Shown here one piece after another: positions 21,836 through 32,669 of a DNA stretch of 64,000 bases (positions are counted from its first letter, which is position 1; the number at the start of each line of letters is the position of its first letter). The stretch is from assembly GCA_963971575.1 (NCBI GenBank), contig OZ020622.1, positions 35,928,301 through 35,992,300 on the forward strand, written 5' to 3'. The stretch is from Liopterus haemorrhoidalis (lineage: Eukaryota > Arthropoda > Insecta > Coleoptera > Dytiscidae). Under the pieces are notes generated by a model. The model saw nothing but the letters and a program-made list of their open reading frames with translations, was not told the origin of the DNA and ran no database searches. Both the position numbers and the translations under genes were made by a program.

Positions 21836-23660
21836 GGTTTCCCAGAATTCCATGTCTCTTTGTCAAGGGAAGCTCTATCGAATAAAAAATACCATTTTAC
21901 TCCATAAGGGATGAAATTTAAAAAAACTGTCAAACGCTTTCTAAATAGAAACCTATGTACCAAAATGAACTGTTATAACTCAGGAAATACAAAGGTTTTT
22001 ATAATTCACCCCGAATGTATATTCACCCATTTAGGGGTTGATTAGGGCAAAATCGTGAATTTATGTTTTAAACATTTGTATGAGTAACCTTTGTAAGCAA
22101 AAACTATATCAATTTGGTTCGGTATCGGTAGGCTCATTGAGCCTAAGAGATATTGAGGCATCCCTAAATCAAATTTCACCCCATTTGACCTCTTAAAAAC
22201 GTCATGGAGGGAATGTAAGCTCCGAATTTCATATCTTAATATTCATTGGATTTTCTGTCGAATAAGAAAATACCAGTTTACCCCTTTAGAGATGAATCTT
22301 AAAAAAAGTGTAAAAAGACTTGTTTTTGAAAAGGTTTTGAAAAAGGAGTTTTGGAAACGGCACGTATATGCCAAAAATGAATGTTATAACTTAACAAACA
22401 GGATAAACTACGGGTACTATAATTCATCCCGTTTGGAGTGGAGGAAATCATGATTTTTTAAAAATTATTGTATGGGTGAAACCATATTTGACTTCCTTTT
22501 TAGCCCTTTAGAGGTCGACTTTTGAAGAATCTCTTCTTAGTGGGTACTTACGTCCTGGAAAGAATCAGCTTTGCGAATTTCATATATCTATGTCAAAGGA
22601 ACGTACTATGGAATAAAAAATATCCATTTACCCCTTTAAGGGTGAATTTTAAAAAACTGTCAAAACTATTTCGAACCATTTGAAAAAGACACCTATTTGT
22701 CAAAAAGTAATGTTGCAACTAAACGAACACAGGGGTTGATTAGGACAAAATCTTGAAATAAGTTTTTCGATATTTGTATGAGTAATCTTTGTCGATATCT
22801 TATTGATTCTAAGAGATATTTAGCAATCCTTGAAATCACAATTCAGCCCTTTTCACATTTTAGGGGTGAAATTTAAAAAAACTGTCAATACCATTTCGAG
22901 ATATTTTAAAAAGACACCTGTGTGCCAAAAAGTAATGTTGCAACTAAACGTACACAGGAAATATGACGGAATGTATAATTCACCCCGATTGTAGATCCAC
23001 CCCTTTAGGGGTTGATTAGGACAAAATCCTGAAATAAGTTTTTCGGTATATGGGTAATCTTTGTAAATAAAAAGCAAGTCAATATCTTATTGGTCCTAAG
23101 AGATATTAAGGAATCCTTGAAATCACAATTCACCCCTTTTCACCCTTTAGGGGTGAAACTTAAAAAAACTGTTTAAACCGTTTCGAGATATTTTAAAAAG
23201 ACACCTATGTGCCAATAAGTAATGTTGCAACTAAACGAACACCAGAAATACAACGGGATGTATAATCCACCCCGATTGTAGGTTCACTCCTTTAGGGGTT
23301 GATTAAGGCAAAATCCTGAAATAAGGTTTTCTGCATTTGTATGGGTAATACTTGTAAGCAAAACTGAGTCGGTATTCCATCGGCCCTAAAAGATATTAAG
23401 GAATTCGTGAAATCACATTTCACCCCTTTTTATCCCTTAGGAGTGGAATTTCGATAAATCCCTTCTTATTGGGTGCTTCCGTCATGAAGGCAATATATTC
23501 CCCGAATTTCAAGTTTCTAGGCCTAGGGGTTCGGGCTGGGCGGTAATGAGTGAATGAGTCAGTCAGCCAGCCAGTCAGTCAGTCAGTCAGTCAGTCAGTA
23601 CCAGGGACGTAGCCAGGGGGGGGCATAGGGGCCATTTGCCCCCCCCCCAGGATAGTTTAC

Positions 23661-23917
23661 TTTTTTTTTATTATTATATTATTTATTTTACATCGGCTTT
23701 TTTTTCTGCAACGAGGCTAATCGCCGATGCCAGGGGGCGAGCTCCTACCACTGGATGAGAGGTGAATGATTGTGTAAATGAGAGTAATGTAAACATATTA
23801 TTCTCGCCCGAATAATATCACCAACGAAGCAGGCTCGAACCACCGGCCGTCCAGTCCCGCCTGTTTCTAACAGTCTAAAACCGCACGACTTAATGCGCTC
23901 GACCACTCCGTTGGCGC
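23661..23917 (-). mobile_element. tRNA-derived SINE with 12-bp target duplications
   Basis: On the minus strand it starts at 23917 with a tRNA-like head: 'ggagtggtcgagcgcattaag' (box A) and 'ggttcgagcc' (box B), like Leu/Ser tRNAs. It then has a unique body and ends in an A-rich tail with AAT/AATA repeats. AGGATAGTTTAC flanks both sides exactly (23649-23660 and 23918-23929). Confidence 0.9.
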
Positions 23918-24038
23918 AGGATAGTTTACCTTATATAAAATATAATTTAGGTTGTTAGAAGTTTTCTTCACCTCTGGTGAAGAAAATTTATAGATTTACC
24001 GGACTTTTATTATTTAATATACTACAAAAGACCTAGAA

Positions 24039-25112
24039 CAAGGGTCGGCAAACTGCGGCTCTTTTAGAAAATTTTGTGGCTCTTTGAAAATTTGGCTGGT
24101 TTTTATTTCAATATAATCTATTTTTTAATTTTCATCTTTCTGCGTGTACTATACAGGGTTTGTATTTTTCAGAATGTTTTACGTTGCAATTCACGCCCGG
24201 TAATTGCCCGAGCTACTGCATATTTCCTTTTAGAAGAAGTTATTTGTTTCGAAAAAAAGTTATCTGTATTTGTGAATGATTTACGTGCAAAAACATTTTT
24301 ACATTTTATTAATTTACAAGAACATGTTATTAATGCAATTTTTTTTGCAAAAACTATTGTTAACATGAAAGAAGCTTTTCGAGATAGATTTAAAGAGTTT
24401 AGAAAATATAGAGCTACACTAGCTTTTTTGACATAACCAATTGAAGTAGATATGTAGCAATTACAATCACCTTCAATTAGTGGATTTGAAATCCAAAGGT
24501 TTATGGAATTATATATTTTTAAAACTTAATTCTGAAAATTTAGAAAGAAAAAAGTAAATTTTATTTTCCCAGCATAAGTGGACCGAAATTCGCAATCTTC
24601 AAAATTTAGATAAAGTTCTTTTCGAAGATTGGAACCGCCTTCCAGAATCGTTCAATCTTTTAAAAAATTATGCTTTTGGTCTACTGACAATTTTCGGATC
24701 CACATATTGCTGTAAGCAAATCTTTTCACATATGAAATTAATAAAGAGTCAGTTAAGAAGTAATCTTACTGACCTGAAACTAGAGTGCTGCCTTAAGTTA
24801 AAGATTACTGAATATTCACCAAATATTCAAGTCTTATAGAACACTATATAGGAGCAATCTTCCCATTACACTTACACTGCAATAGGTATCACAAACTAAA
24901 TGTATACGTAAATATTAATTTATAATACGTAATATTTACGTAAATACGTAAATATTTATTGTAATACTTGATTATTTTAAAACAAATAAACAATTTTTAC
25001 GTTTTTTTCTTAAATATAGCATATATTTTTTAGCGGCTCTTCCATGTTATTGTGTTTTTTTTTTTTTCAATATAGATTTGGCTCTTTGTCACTGAAAGGT
25101 TGCCGACCCCTG
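24039..25112 (+). mobile_element. hAT element with CAGGGGTCGGCAA-type ends
   Basis: The termini CAAGGGTCGGCAAAC and GTTGCCGACCCCTG are inverted repeats. The 8-bp duplication ACCTAGAA is perfect on both sides (24031-24038 and 25113-25120). It carries the remains of a transposase. Confidence 0.9.
24180..24840 (+). pseudogene. hAT transposase C-terminal remnant
   Basis: The reading goes through FEKKLSVFVNDLRAKTFLHF, FRDRFKEFRKYRATLAFLT and, after a frameshift near 24550, WTEIRNLQN and FGSTYCCKQIFSHMKLIKSQ, the hAT dimerisation domain. It resembles GTF2IRD2/ZBED-type hAT proteins. The BED finger and the catalytic N-terminal half are gone. Confidence 0.75.
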
Positions 25113-25271
25113 ACCTAGAACGCTGTTATTTTCTACCCAAGCCATGTAATTAAGGTCGTACCGACCAATTTAGAATATTTTGTTATTTTTGCCCCCCCCC
25201 AACCTGAAATCCTGGCTACGTCCCTGGTCAGGACATTGCCTTTTATATATAATATAGATTATTGTGCTAAC

Positions 25272-25503
25272 ATTCAACTGAAGTTGGTTCGCCACTTCCG
25301 TGTTCCGCTATCGAGAATTGGGTTTTCATTACAACATTCTCTACTGTCTTTACTGGTTTATATGTAGTGGAATTACTCTCCAAAACATGCCAATTATAAT
25401 TTTTGACATAATACCACAGAAATTGTTGTGTATCTGTTCCTTTTAGTTTATCGTTAGTGTCCTTCGATAGCATTGCCGATGCCTCGTCTGATGCAGATTT
25501 ATT
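25272..25503 (-). CDS. Serpin exon: pre-loop region and reactive-loop hinge
   Basis: The minus strand shows CTTTTTCAG followed by an open 232-bp exon that ends GAAT before GTTAGC. It starts in phase 0, as the preceding exon requires, and ends with one base of a codon, as the last exon requires; the junction codon becomes TAT (Tyr). The end of the exon, VVMKTQFSIAEHGSGEP, aligns with the strand 5A/hinge segment of serpins, usually like VVHKAFIEVNEEGTEAAAAT. Here P15 Gly is kept, but the small Ala-rich P12-P9 stretch is replaced by Glu-Pro-Thr-Ser. The first 50 residues are divergent and slightly longer than usual. The hinge change suggests a non-inhibitory serpin, or a pseudogene; this is inference. 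Confidence 0.72.
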
Positions 25504-26176
25504 CTGAAAAAGAAATAAAAAAAATAAAATTATCTTACAGGGTGTTTATTCTAAATGCTAAGCGATCAAAGTTCTAATTTTTTCTCCAAATATAAGTGAC
25601 TAAAACTTTGAGTGATAAAGTCCGACTCATTATTAATTACATGATAAGTAAAGGCCGGACAAAAAAAGTTTTTCTAGGAAATTAATTCGTTTTTAATTTT
25701 TCATTTTTAGGAGCCTACAAAAATATTTGTATTTTTTATTGACCTTTCTAGTGTTAGATTTAATTATCCGCAATTCAAACAAATCGAACTGATACTTCAT
25801 ATTGAGAATAAACATTACCTATAGAGGCGCTGTTGTCGCTTACAAAATGGCGATTGGAATCGGATATTTTTGACATTTGCCATTTGATACACAACAATTC
25901 ACATTGCAGTTAATTTTCTGTTGCGATTTTAAAGACATTTTATTAAAGTTTTCTTCACTTTAACACATACAAACAATTCAATTAAATGAGCCACATCGAA
26001 CAAAATCCTATTCCGTTAAGTTCCAAAATATTTCGCTAGGCGTCACGTCAGTTCTCAATAGTCGTCTATTGAAATAACAACTTATAACCAATTTGAAGTT
26101 TTATACGTATCAATCACATTACATAACTGAATAACTGTACCTCATTAAAATTTTATAAGAGATAAGATTTAAGATA
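25504..26176. other. Serpin intron, nothing recognised
   Basis: Unique A+T-rich sequence between the serpin exon acceptor and the Tc1 element. Only very short ORFs. Confidence 0.4.
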
Positions 26177-27723
26177 CACTACCGACAGAAAGATTGAGGC
26201 AGGTACTGAATTTTTAGAAATAGCTAAATAAATAAACCTTTTCAAGTCAATTTGTACTTTAATTATTATGGTTAAATGAATTAAACATTTTTTACCAATA
26301 ATTTCAAATTAAAAATACATTTTGCTTCATCAAAATAACCTCCTCGATTCTTTATTACGGCTGCACAGATCTTCGGCATACGATTAATTAATCTACGCAG
26401 TGTTTCGGGTTGTATTGCGTTCCATTTTACTTTCAACATGTGCCAAAGGTTTTCTATAGAAGATGGCTCCTGTTTTCGTACATTTCTGTCAAGTTCTTCC
26501 CATAGTAACTCGATCGGGTTAAGATCTGGTGACTGTGGTGGCCATTCCATTATTTTTAGAACTTAAAGACTTTCAAGTTCTTTTAAATAGTTTTTACAGA
26601 TTTTGCTGGTATGGTTTGGATCATTATTATGCATAAAAACATACTGATTGGAGAATAATCTCTCACCAGATGGTAGTACTTGATGCTCTAAAATGTCTTT
26701 ATACATTTCTTTTGTCATTATTTCCTCGATTCTATGTAAATTTCCAACGTTTTCTCCACCAAAACATCCCCAAACAGTGACAGATCCACCCCCATGTTTT
26801 ACTGTCGGTACCAAACATTCTTCAGAATACATTTCTCCCGCATATCTTCGAACGAAAACACGGCGTTTTGAACCGAAAAGTTGAAATTTTGACTCATCTG
26901 TCCAAAGGACGTTCTTCCATTGTTCGATTGACCAATTTTTATATTTTCTAGCCCAGTTTAACCTTTTTGTCTTATTAACTGGTCTTAATAAGGGTTTACG
27001 AGCGGCTACACGCCCATGTAAGCCGAATTGCTTCAGTCGATCTTTGACAGTGGAAGTGCTAATCTTAACATCATTGAACTGATTGTACACAAATCTGATT
27101 TTTCGGCGGTGTACTTTCTATTTGATAGGGAAATCTTTTTTATTTCTCTATCCTGTAATTTACTAGTTTTTCTAGGCCTCCCAGAGCGTTTTTTACTTGC
27201 ATGGGCATCATTTTCTTCGTATCGTTGCAATGTCCTTTGCACACAACATCTTGAAATTTTTATTTTTTTTGCAATTTGGACTTGCGAATAACCTTCTTCG
27301 TGATAAACGAGAATTCTTTCTCTTTCGGCAGTGCTTAATTCTACTCGCTTACCCATTGTTAATTGTAAAATAAAATTCCACCTTTTTTTTAATAAATTAT
27401 TTTTTTAATAAAAAAAAAAATAACTAAAAAAAAGATTTTTTTAAAACTTAATTAATTATAACCGAAGTAAAACACACTAATGGTACAGTTTTTTGTTTTC
27501 TAATTGAATACCCAAGTATAAATGTACAAATGTTTATTTTATAAATAAGCAAGTTAATGCCTATTGTGGATTAAAATATGCTGGACTGGTCTAAACTGAT
27601 ATACTAGAATCATAAATTAAAACATGAAGACACTCATTGAAGTCAAGAAAATAAACAATTTTAATATATTTATATCTTGAAAGTATAAATTCATAACCTG
27701 CCTCAAACTTTCTGTCGGTAGTG
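26177..27723 (-). mobile_element. Tc1-like element with long body and intact ends
   Basis: Inverted ends CACTACCGACAGAAAG...GAGGCAGGT (26177) and ACCTGCCTC...CTTTCTGTCGGTAGTG (to 27723) are flanked by TA. The 1547-bp length is normal for Tc1. Low-complexity A/T runs sit upstream of the gene. Confidence 0.9.
26281..27356 (-). pseudogene. Tc1-like transposase, frameshifted, second catalytic Asp lost
   Basis: Three pieces cover nearly the full ~345 residues. First MGKRVELSTAERERILVYHE with the HTH QVQIAKKIKISRCCVQ. Then KDRLKQFGLHGRVAARKP, LWTDESKFQLFG and HGGGSVTVWGCF. Finally PPQSPDLNPIELLWEEL and the C-terminus. Frames shift near 27080 and 26560. The middle motif, normally FQQDNDPKHTS, reads FMHNNDPNHTS, replacing the catalytic Asp by Asn. 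It is therefore dead on two counts. Confidence 0.85.
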
Positions 27724-28076
27724 TATATTCCATTGACGTGCATATGTTTTTTTTTTAATTTTTGAATATTTTTGCCAACTGAATTTGTTTGAGTGAAAAT
27801 GTTTTTTAATTTTATTTGGACAAATGTTTTTTTTTTTTTTTTTGATGAAATTGGCTTTCAGATTTCCCCATTGCCAGCGAAGATTATTTATATATTTGTC
27901 TTTTAACCTAATCTAATCTAACCGAGAATGATGAATATGATTTGGAAATTATACAAGGAAGCGAGGTGGACGGGAAAAAGGGGCTTTGCCAGCGAGGCCC
28001 GTGACGGCAGGACTTTGGTAGCACTATTTGAAGGGGGGGGGGGATGGAATGTTTAACAATAGAGTTTGTATGTTAC
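27724..28076. other. Low-complexity and unassigned sequence
   Basis: Poly-T runs at 27750-27845 and a G12 run near 28031-28042. No ORF of note. Confidence 0.35.
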
Positions 28077-28790
28077 TTAATAAATATGAATTCCTAGTTC
28101 GACATTTCTTAATAAAGCTGGATTATTGAAAGTATTTTTTCTTAATGTAAATAGAAGTCGTTCAATTTTGTCCGCATTTAAAGTTAACTTATTAGCTATT
28201 ATCCAGCTACTGGCCAATTCAAATTCAGTATCACATGCGCTTAATACATCGTGAATTAAGGAGGATCTCGCAATTAAATTTGAGTCGTCCGCCTGAAGAA
28301 TACATTTGGAATTGAGAAAGTTAGGAAAGTCACTTATGTATATGAGGAAAAGAAGTGGGCCAAGGATTGATCCTTGAGGAACACCTATTAATATATTTTC
28401 CATATTAGAGATCTTATTATTATTTACGTGGACATATTGTTTTCTAACTGACAGATAAGACTTTAGCAGGTTTACGATGTCTTTGCTGAAGCCATGTTTA
28501 TGTCTAGCAGGATGTCGTGTGACACGCAGTCAAAGGCCTTGATAAGATCTAGTAACTGTGCTAGACAAAACTCTTTGCATTCTATGCTTTCATAGACTTG
28601 ATAGATTGATAAATTCGAGTATGGCATTGGTGGTGGATCTGTTGGCTCGAAAACCGAATTGGGATTCAGCGAATAGCTTATTTGACTGGAAGTAGGAGGT
28701 AATTTGGGAGAATAGTATTTTTTCAAAGACTTTAGAAAGTATAGGCAAGAGAGAAATAAGTCTGTAATTGTTGAGATCCTCTTCGTCACC
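28077..28790 (-). pseudogene. Jockey/CR1-type LINE reverse-transcriptase fragment
   Basis: The minus strand shows KGDEEDLNNY, QSNKLFAESQFGFRANRST-like remnants, GVPQGSILGPLLFLIYISDF (motif B) and LQADDSNLIARSS (motif C with QADD instead of YADD). Frameshifts lie between the first half and the second. It begins directly beside the end of family X (28792), so it is 5'-truncated or cut there. No 3' end was recognised. Confidence 0.75.
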
Positions 28791-28831
28791 TTTTTAGGGT
28801 TTTGTAGGTACGACCAAAAAACCCTTATACC

Positions 28832-29129
28832 TATGGTGCCCATTTTCTTAAGAAGGCAATGCGGGACGGAGCAAAAAAGGTCGTCATTTCCCAAATATGA
28901 GTGAAGAGCAAAAAAAAGGTCCTCACCTCCCAAATCCAAGTGGGGAGCAAAAAAAAGGTCCCTACCTCCCAAATCCAAGTGAAGAGCAAAAACAAAAGGT
29001 CCTCAAATACAAGTTACAATGCGGGACAAAATGTTAGAATGCGGGAGTTTTCCCGGACGCATCTTAATGCGGAACACTCAATCAAAATGTGGGACAGTCC
29101 CGCAAAAAGCGGGACGAATGGTCACCCTA
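28832..29129. mobile_element. hAT-type MITE, copy in family X
   Basis: The ends TATGGTGCCCA and TGGTCACCCTA are (imperfectly) inverted. The 8-bp flanks CTTATACC and CTTTTACC differ at one base. Uninterrupted family X copies read straight through this point. Inside are tandem 'gaggtgaagagcaaaaaaaggtcct' units. Copy 2 is at 39327-39588. Confidence 0.8.
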
Positions 29130-29148
29130 CTTTTACCGTCATTTTGTC

Positions 29149-29194
<46 letters not shown>

Positions 29195-29671
29195 TCGGTA
29201 AAAATTGTAGCCAAACGGCTAAACCTAGAGAGTTGAAATTTGGCATGCTTATACAACTCGTTGACCCGCACATAAGAAAAATACCAAAACATCTAAAAAT
29301 CATATCCCCCTAAAAATATAAACATATAGGTGCTCAACGAAAAAAAATATAATTTTTTAAAATTCTGAGCAGGGTATCAAATGAAAGACCTTAGTACGTA
29401 GATTAAAGATCAAAATTTTATTTTTGCAAAATAAACTATTTTGACGCAATTTTTTCCAAAATTGTGCAAAAATTTTTTTGTCCCACACCCTGTAGCCCAG
29501 ATGGTTTAAACTAAAAATCTGAAAAAATTCTAAGTAATGTACATTTGTGTGAACCGGAATAGTACAACAGGAATTTTTGATCAGATTCTGTTTTCGGAAA
29601 ATAACACATTTTTTGTGTTTTTTGCTTGACCATGTAAAATATTTAATGATATTATGTAGTACAGTAAACAG

Positions 29672-29750
29672 AAAGCTTCGATTGTGTAATGCTTAGAATA
29701 CTGGCGTTCTAATTTGCAAACTCGAGTTCAATCCGGCGTCGAGGCAATTT
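29672..29750 (+). repeat. tRNA-like segment of family X copy A
   Basis: 'taatgcttagaatactggcgttctaatttgcaaactcgagttcaatccggcg' has a box B-like GAGTTCAATCC and a plausible anticodon-arm region. Stems are too poor for a functional tRNA. Confidence 0.45.
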
Positions 29751-29856
29751 CATTTTTTCTGTTTTTATTTTTATTTTGTTTAAATTATTTTTTCAAAATT
29801 CTAGTTATATTTGGGCAAATATTGCATTTAATTTTTAAAAGCGTAAATATAATATA

Positions 29857-30150
29857 AGCTGTTCACTTTTGTAAGAACACACTACATCTGGTTATTTTGG
29901 TTACTTTTATGGTGTGTTACTGACTTTAAATGTCAATTAAAAATATTCCTTACGCTGTAAAACCGACTTTAGGTTGATAATGTTATGATCATTATAATTA
30001 AGATATGATTTTTCATTATGACATATGTCAAATGGATCGACATTTTAAAAAAGTGACATTTTTTAATACCAACATGACATAAAGCTTCAAAGGTGCAAAC
30101 TATTGAAAACAAAATTCCCTCTTAGTTTGTTCTTACAAAAGTGAACAGTT
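29857..30150. mobile_element. 294-bp MITE with TATA flanks, copy 1
   Basis: Inverted ends AGCTGTTCACTTTTGTAAGAAC and GTTCTTACAAAAGTGAACAGTT, with TATA on both sides. Exactly the same length as copy 2 (33682-33975), which lies in opposite internal orientation. Confidence 0.85.
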
Positions 30151-30804
30151 TATAACCATTGGAAATTGTTGAAATTGAATACTCTTGGACTTACAACCAA
30201 GTAACTTATATATAATACCATGGATACAAGTAAAAAAATAAAATATATGTTGTGTCATGTGTTATAATTTCTGTATCATATTAGTGGCTAAATATATTAC
30301 TGCTATACTGCTATTTATATTTCTATAAAAACACGAAATCAGAAGAGCGGAGCTTATGACTAAAACAACCAATGGAAGCCATAAGCGCAATTTTCAAAAT
30401 CTTATTGAACCTTGCTATATATAAAAAATACTGCACATATTTAGAAACCTACATAATGGTATTAGGCATACGAATTAAAATTAGCAAAAAAAAAAATAAA
30501 AAAAATTTAACATAAAATTTGTTTTGGCATCTCAAATAATCATTATTCACTTACTAAATACCTGCGAAACCCTGAAATGTGTGAAAATTCACACTTCACA
30601 TCAATTTTTTATATAGCACCTTTGCCACTTTCAAGACGTCGGGGAGGGGGACGCAATTATAATTTATACATAAATTGATTATTGATATATAATTGAACTT
30701 TGCTATAGTGTTACCTTTAACACTATAGTATTTTTGATAGTTTTTAGATAGTTTTTGATAGTTTACTTTGGTGGTAGAAAAGATAACTAATAATTCTTAC
30801 TAAC

Positions 30805-31123
30805 CTCATGTTCCTTTAACTCATTCATATCGTACTCGGTGATAATATTGAATTTAGGTAACCACACATCAAGCATGGTTTCGTTAAAAGAACTTAGTTT
30901 GATCACCTTTTCAAGATTATCTTCTAAATTTTTAAGTCCGTCAGTTGGATCGGTTGGTAATACTATTATTAAGTTTAAGCCACTCTGGCCACTTAACATA
31001 TTCCGATAATCCAATTCAATATATTCAGCTTTCAAAGTATCATCTTTTACGTAATAAAATTTTCCTCTTCGAAACATCATATCTACTGTCTTAGTATTAT
31101 CTTTACACTGTGTAAACTCCGCT
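30805..31123 (-). CDS. Serpin exon: central sheet and helix region
   Basis: A 319-bp exon on the minus strand lies between CTTCCAG and the donor GAG/GTTAGT. Its 106 codons contain classic serpin landmarks in order: KTVDMMFRRGKFYYV (strand 3A to 4C), AEYIELDY, GLNLIIVLPTDPTDGL (strand 2B/3B), LEDNLEKV and VWLPKFNIITEYDMNELKE (strand 6A to helix I). It begins with one base completing the Lys codon split with the exon at 41346-41618 and ends in phase 0. No stop or frameshift is present, which argues for a living or recently living gene. It sits between a hAT element (from 31232) and repeat family X (up to 30606). Confidence 0.88.
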
Positions 31124-31469
31124 CTGGAAGAAAATAGTGGAATTATTGTTTTACATATTTTTTTTACTTTTTTTCCGGTTCAACATAGTTCAAATATTAT
31201 ACACAGAATTATTAACTGATAATGTTATATGCAGGGCCGGATCTGAGGAGTGCGGGGCCCGATTGGAATTTTTTTGCGGGGCCCTTTAAACTTAGTTGGT
31301 ATAACTATTAATTATAACAATTAATAATAAATATAATTGTTAATTATTAATTAATTAATTAATTTTGTTAATTATTTATTATTAATTGTTATAATTAATA
31401 GTTATACCAACTAAACTATAACAACTAACAAAATTATTTAGAATAAATAAATTAATTAGAATTTATATA

Positions 31470-32385
31470 CAAGGTGTCTCAAAAGAAATTTTATATTTAT
31501 TTACCTTACTGCGTGAACGCGACGTATCCGAGGGGCGCGGGGGTTATGTCAATCGGTAGCCTGGCTCTTGGTAATTTATACGCTATGAAGCGTTTCTCGG
31601 GAGCAGACCGCGCGTTATGCGTGCGAGAGTTTTACAAAAACGGTGATTCGGCGACTGTAGCGCGTAGAAAATTCTGCAGTATTCGAGGTTTTCGCCACTT
31701 AAATGACGCGCCAAGCATTCCTCTCATTCGACATTGGGTTAAAAAGTTTGAAGAGACTGGTACAACGTTGGATAAATCAAAATCCGGGCGACCTAGGTCA
31801 TCAAGAACGGTAGAAAACGTGGAGAATGTTAATCAATCTGTTCGTGATGACCCGAACCTTTCAATTCGGAAGCGCGCAAGTGCTTTAAATGTGCATAGAT
31901 CATCATTATATCGCATTATGCACAAATACCTAAAGCTGCACCCCTACAAAATTCAATTGGTGCAAGAATTAAAGCCCCAAGATGCCAGTCAGAGGCTTAA
32001 TTCTCAGGCAAATTGATCTCCCGGAGAGGTGACATAAATTGGCCTCCACGCAGTCCAGATTTAACCCCTATGGACTTTTTCCTATGGGGTTATCTTAAAT
32101 CTAAAGTTTACGCCAATAAACCGACTTCACTGGCGCATTTGAAAGAAAATATCCGTCACGAAATGGCAGCCATCCCTGAGTCCACCTGCCGAGACGTCAT
32201 AAGTAATTTTACTGTTCGATTAAATGAGTGCCGAGAACGCGAGGGTCTACATTTAGACGATATTATTTTTAAGAAATAAATCCCCAAAAAGTGTATTTTA
32301 ATAATTAATAAACATTTTTTCTATATACGGCTTACTTTTTTTTTAATCGATCCACTAAATATAAAATTTCTTTTGAGACACCTTG
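31470..32385 (+). mobile_element. Tc1/mariner-superfamily element, internally deleted
   Basis: Inverted ends CAAGGTGTCTCAAAAGAAAT and ATTTCTTTTGAGACACCTTG, flanked by TA. Locally much richer in G+C than its surroundings. Confidence 0.9.
31588..32279 (+). pseudogene. Transposase with central catalytic region deleted
   Basis: The N-terminal half is MKRFSGADRALCVREFYKNG, HWVKKFEETG, then SIRKRASALNVHRSSLYRIM (HTH), up to ELKPQDASQRL. The sequence then jumps to LISRRGDINWPPRSPDLTPMD and FFLWGYLKSKVY and the C-terminus. The region carrying the first two catalytic Asp residues is missing. The intact family, as I recall it, has a DD41D-like spacing in IS630/Tc1/mariner. Confidence 0.75.
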
Positions 32386-32669
32386 TATAATTTTCAAGAT
32401 TTTAATTATTTATTGAAAACAAAATTCAATACAAATTATAAAAATCAAAAGTAAAAAAACCATAAGGTTGGTATTACACTGTCAACGTTATTTTAAAAAG
32501 TTGTAAAATGTTTTATAAAAATGTTCATATAATAATATTATTAATAGTAACTTTGTCTTTTATAAAATTCTTTGCCAAAAAATGGGATAGTGTAATACAG
32601 ACCTAGCGTAAGTATATTTCTACATTAAAAAAATCTATACCAAACATGAGATCCTATTATATATTCTTA

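Larger units (their letters stand above)
23602..25226. mobile_element. hAT element with CAGGGACGTAGCCAGG ends
   Basis: The ends are CAGGGACGTAGCCAGG and CCTGGCTACGTCCCTG. The 8-bp flanks GTCAGTAC and GTCAGGAC match at 7 of 8 positions, the hAT target-duplication length. It is non-autonomous: its own interior is short, and most of its length is two later insertions, a SINE (23661-23917) and another hAT (24039-25112). Confidence 0.85.
21836..25260 (+). repeat. Modular repeat family Y, 5'-truncated, holding a hAT element
   Basis: Three to four tandem modules of roughly 400 bp repeat 'cccctttaggggtgaaattt', 'aaaaaactgtcaaaaccatttcgagatattttaaaaagacacctatgtgcc', and 'cctaagagatattaaggaatcc'. A (CAGT)n tract follows at 23560-23601. 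After the hAT insertion (23602-25226) the family's end 'ggacattgccttttatatataatatagat' reappears. No ORF. Confidence 0.75.
28792..30606 (-). repeat. Repeat family X, long copy A with two MITE insertions
   Basis: Read on the minus strand it starts near 30606 with TTGATGTGAAGTGTGAATTTTCACAC and ends near 28792 with 'ctacaaaaccctaaaa'. In between lie A-rich runs, a tRNA-like segment (29672-29750), 'tttagtttaaaccatctgggctacagggtgtggg' and a (CAGA)n tract (29150-29192). A hAT MITE (28832-29129) and a TATA-flanked MITE (29857-30150) interrupt it. Other copies are at 42966, 52907 and 63480. Noncoding; class unknown. Confidence 0.75.

Noticed and set aside
22430..23560. CRISPR-like regular repeats
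   Set aside because: The units are ~400 bp, imperfect, without short spacers, and belong to a transposed eukaryotic repeat.
28901..29313. ORFs with Ser-Val-Cys-Leu repeats
   Set aside because: They translate a (TCTG)n microsatellite and a MITE inside family X.
29672..29750. tRNA gene
   Set aside because: Box B is present but acceptor and anticodon stems do not fold well, and it is embedded in a repeat; likewise at 15109, 23860-23917, 43255, 53328 and 63862.
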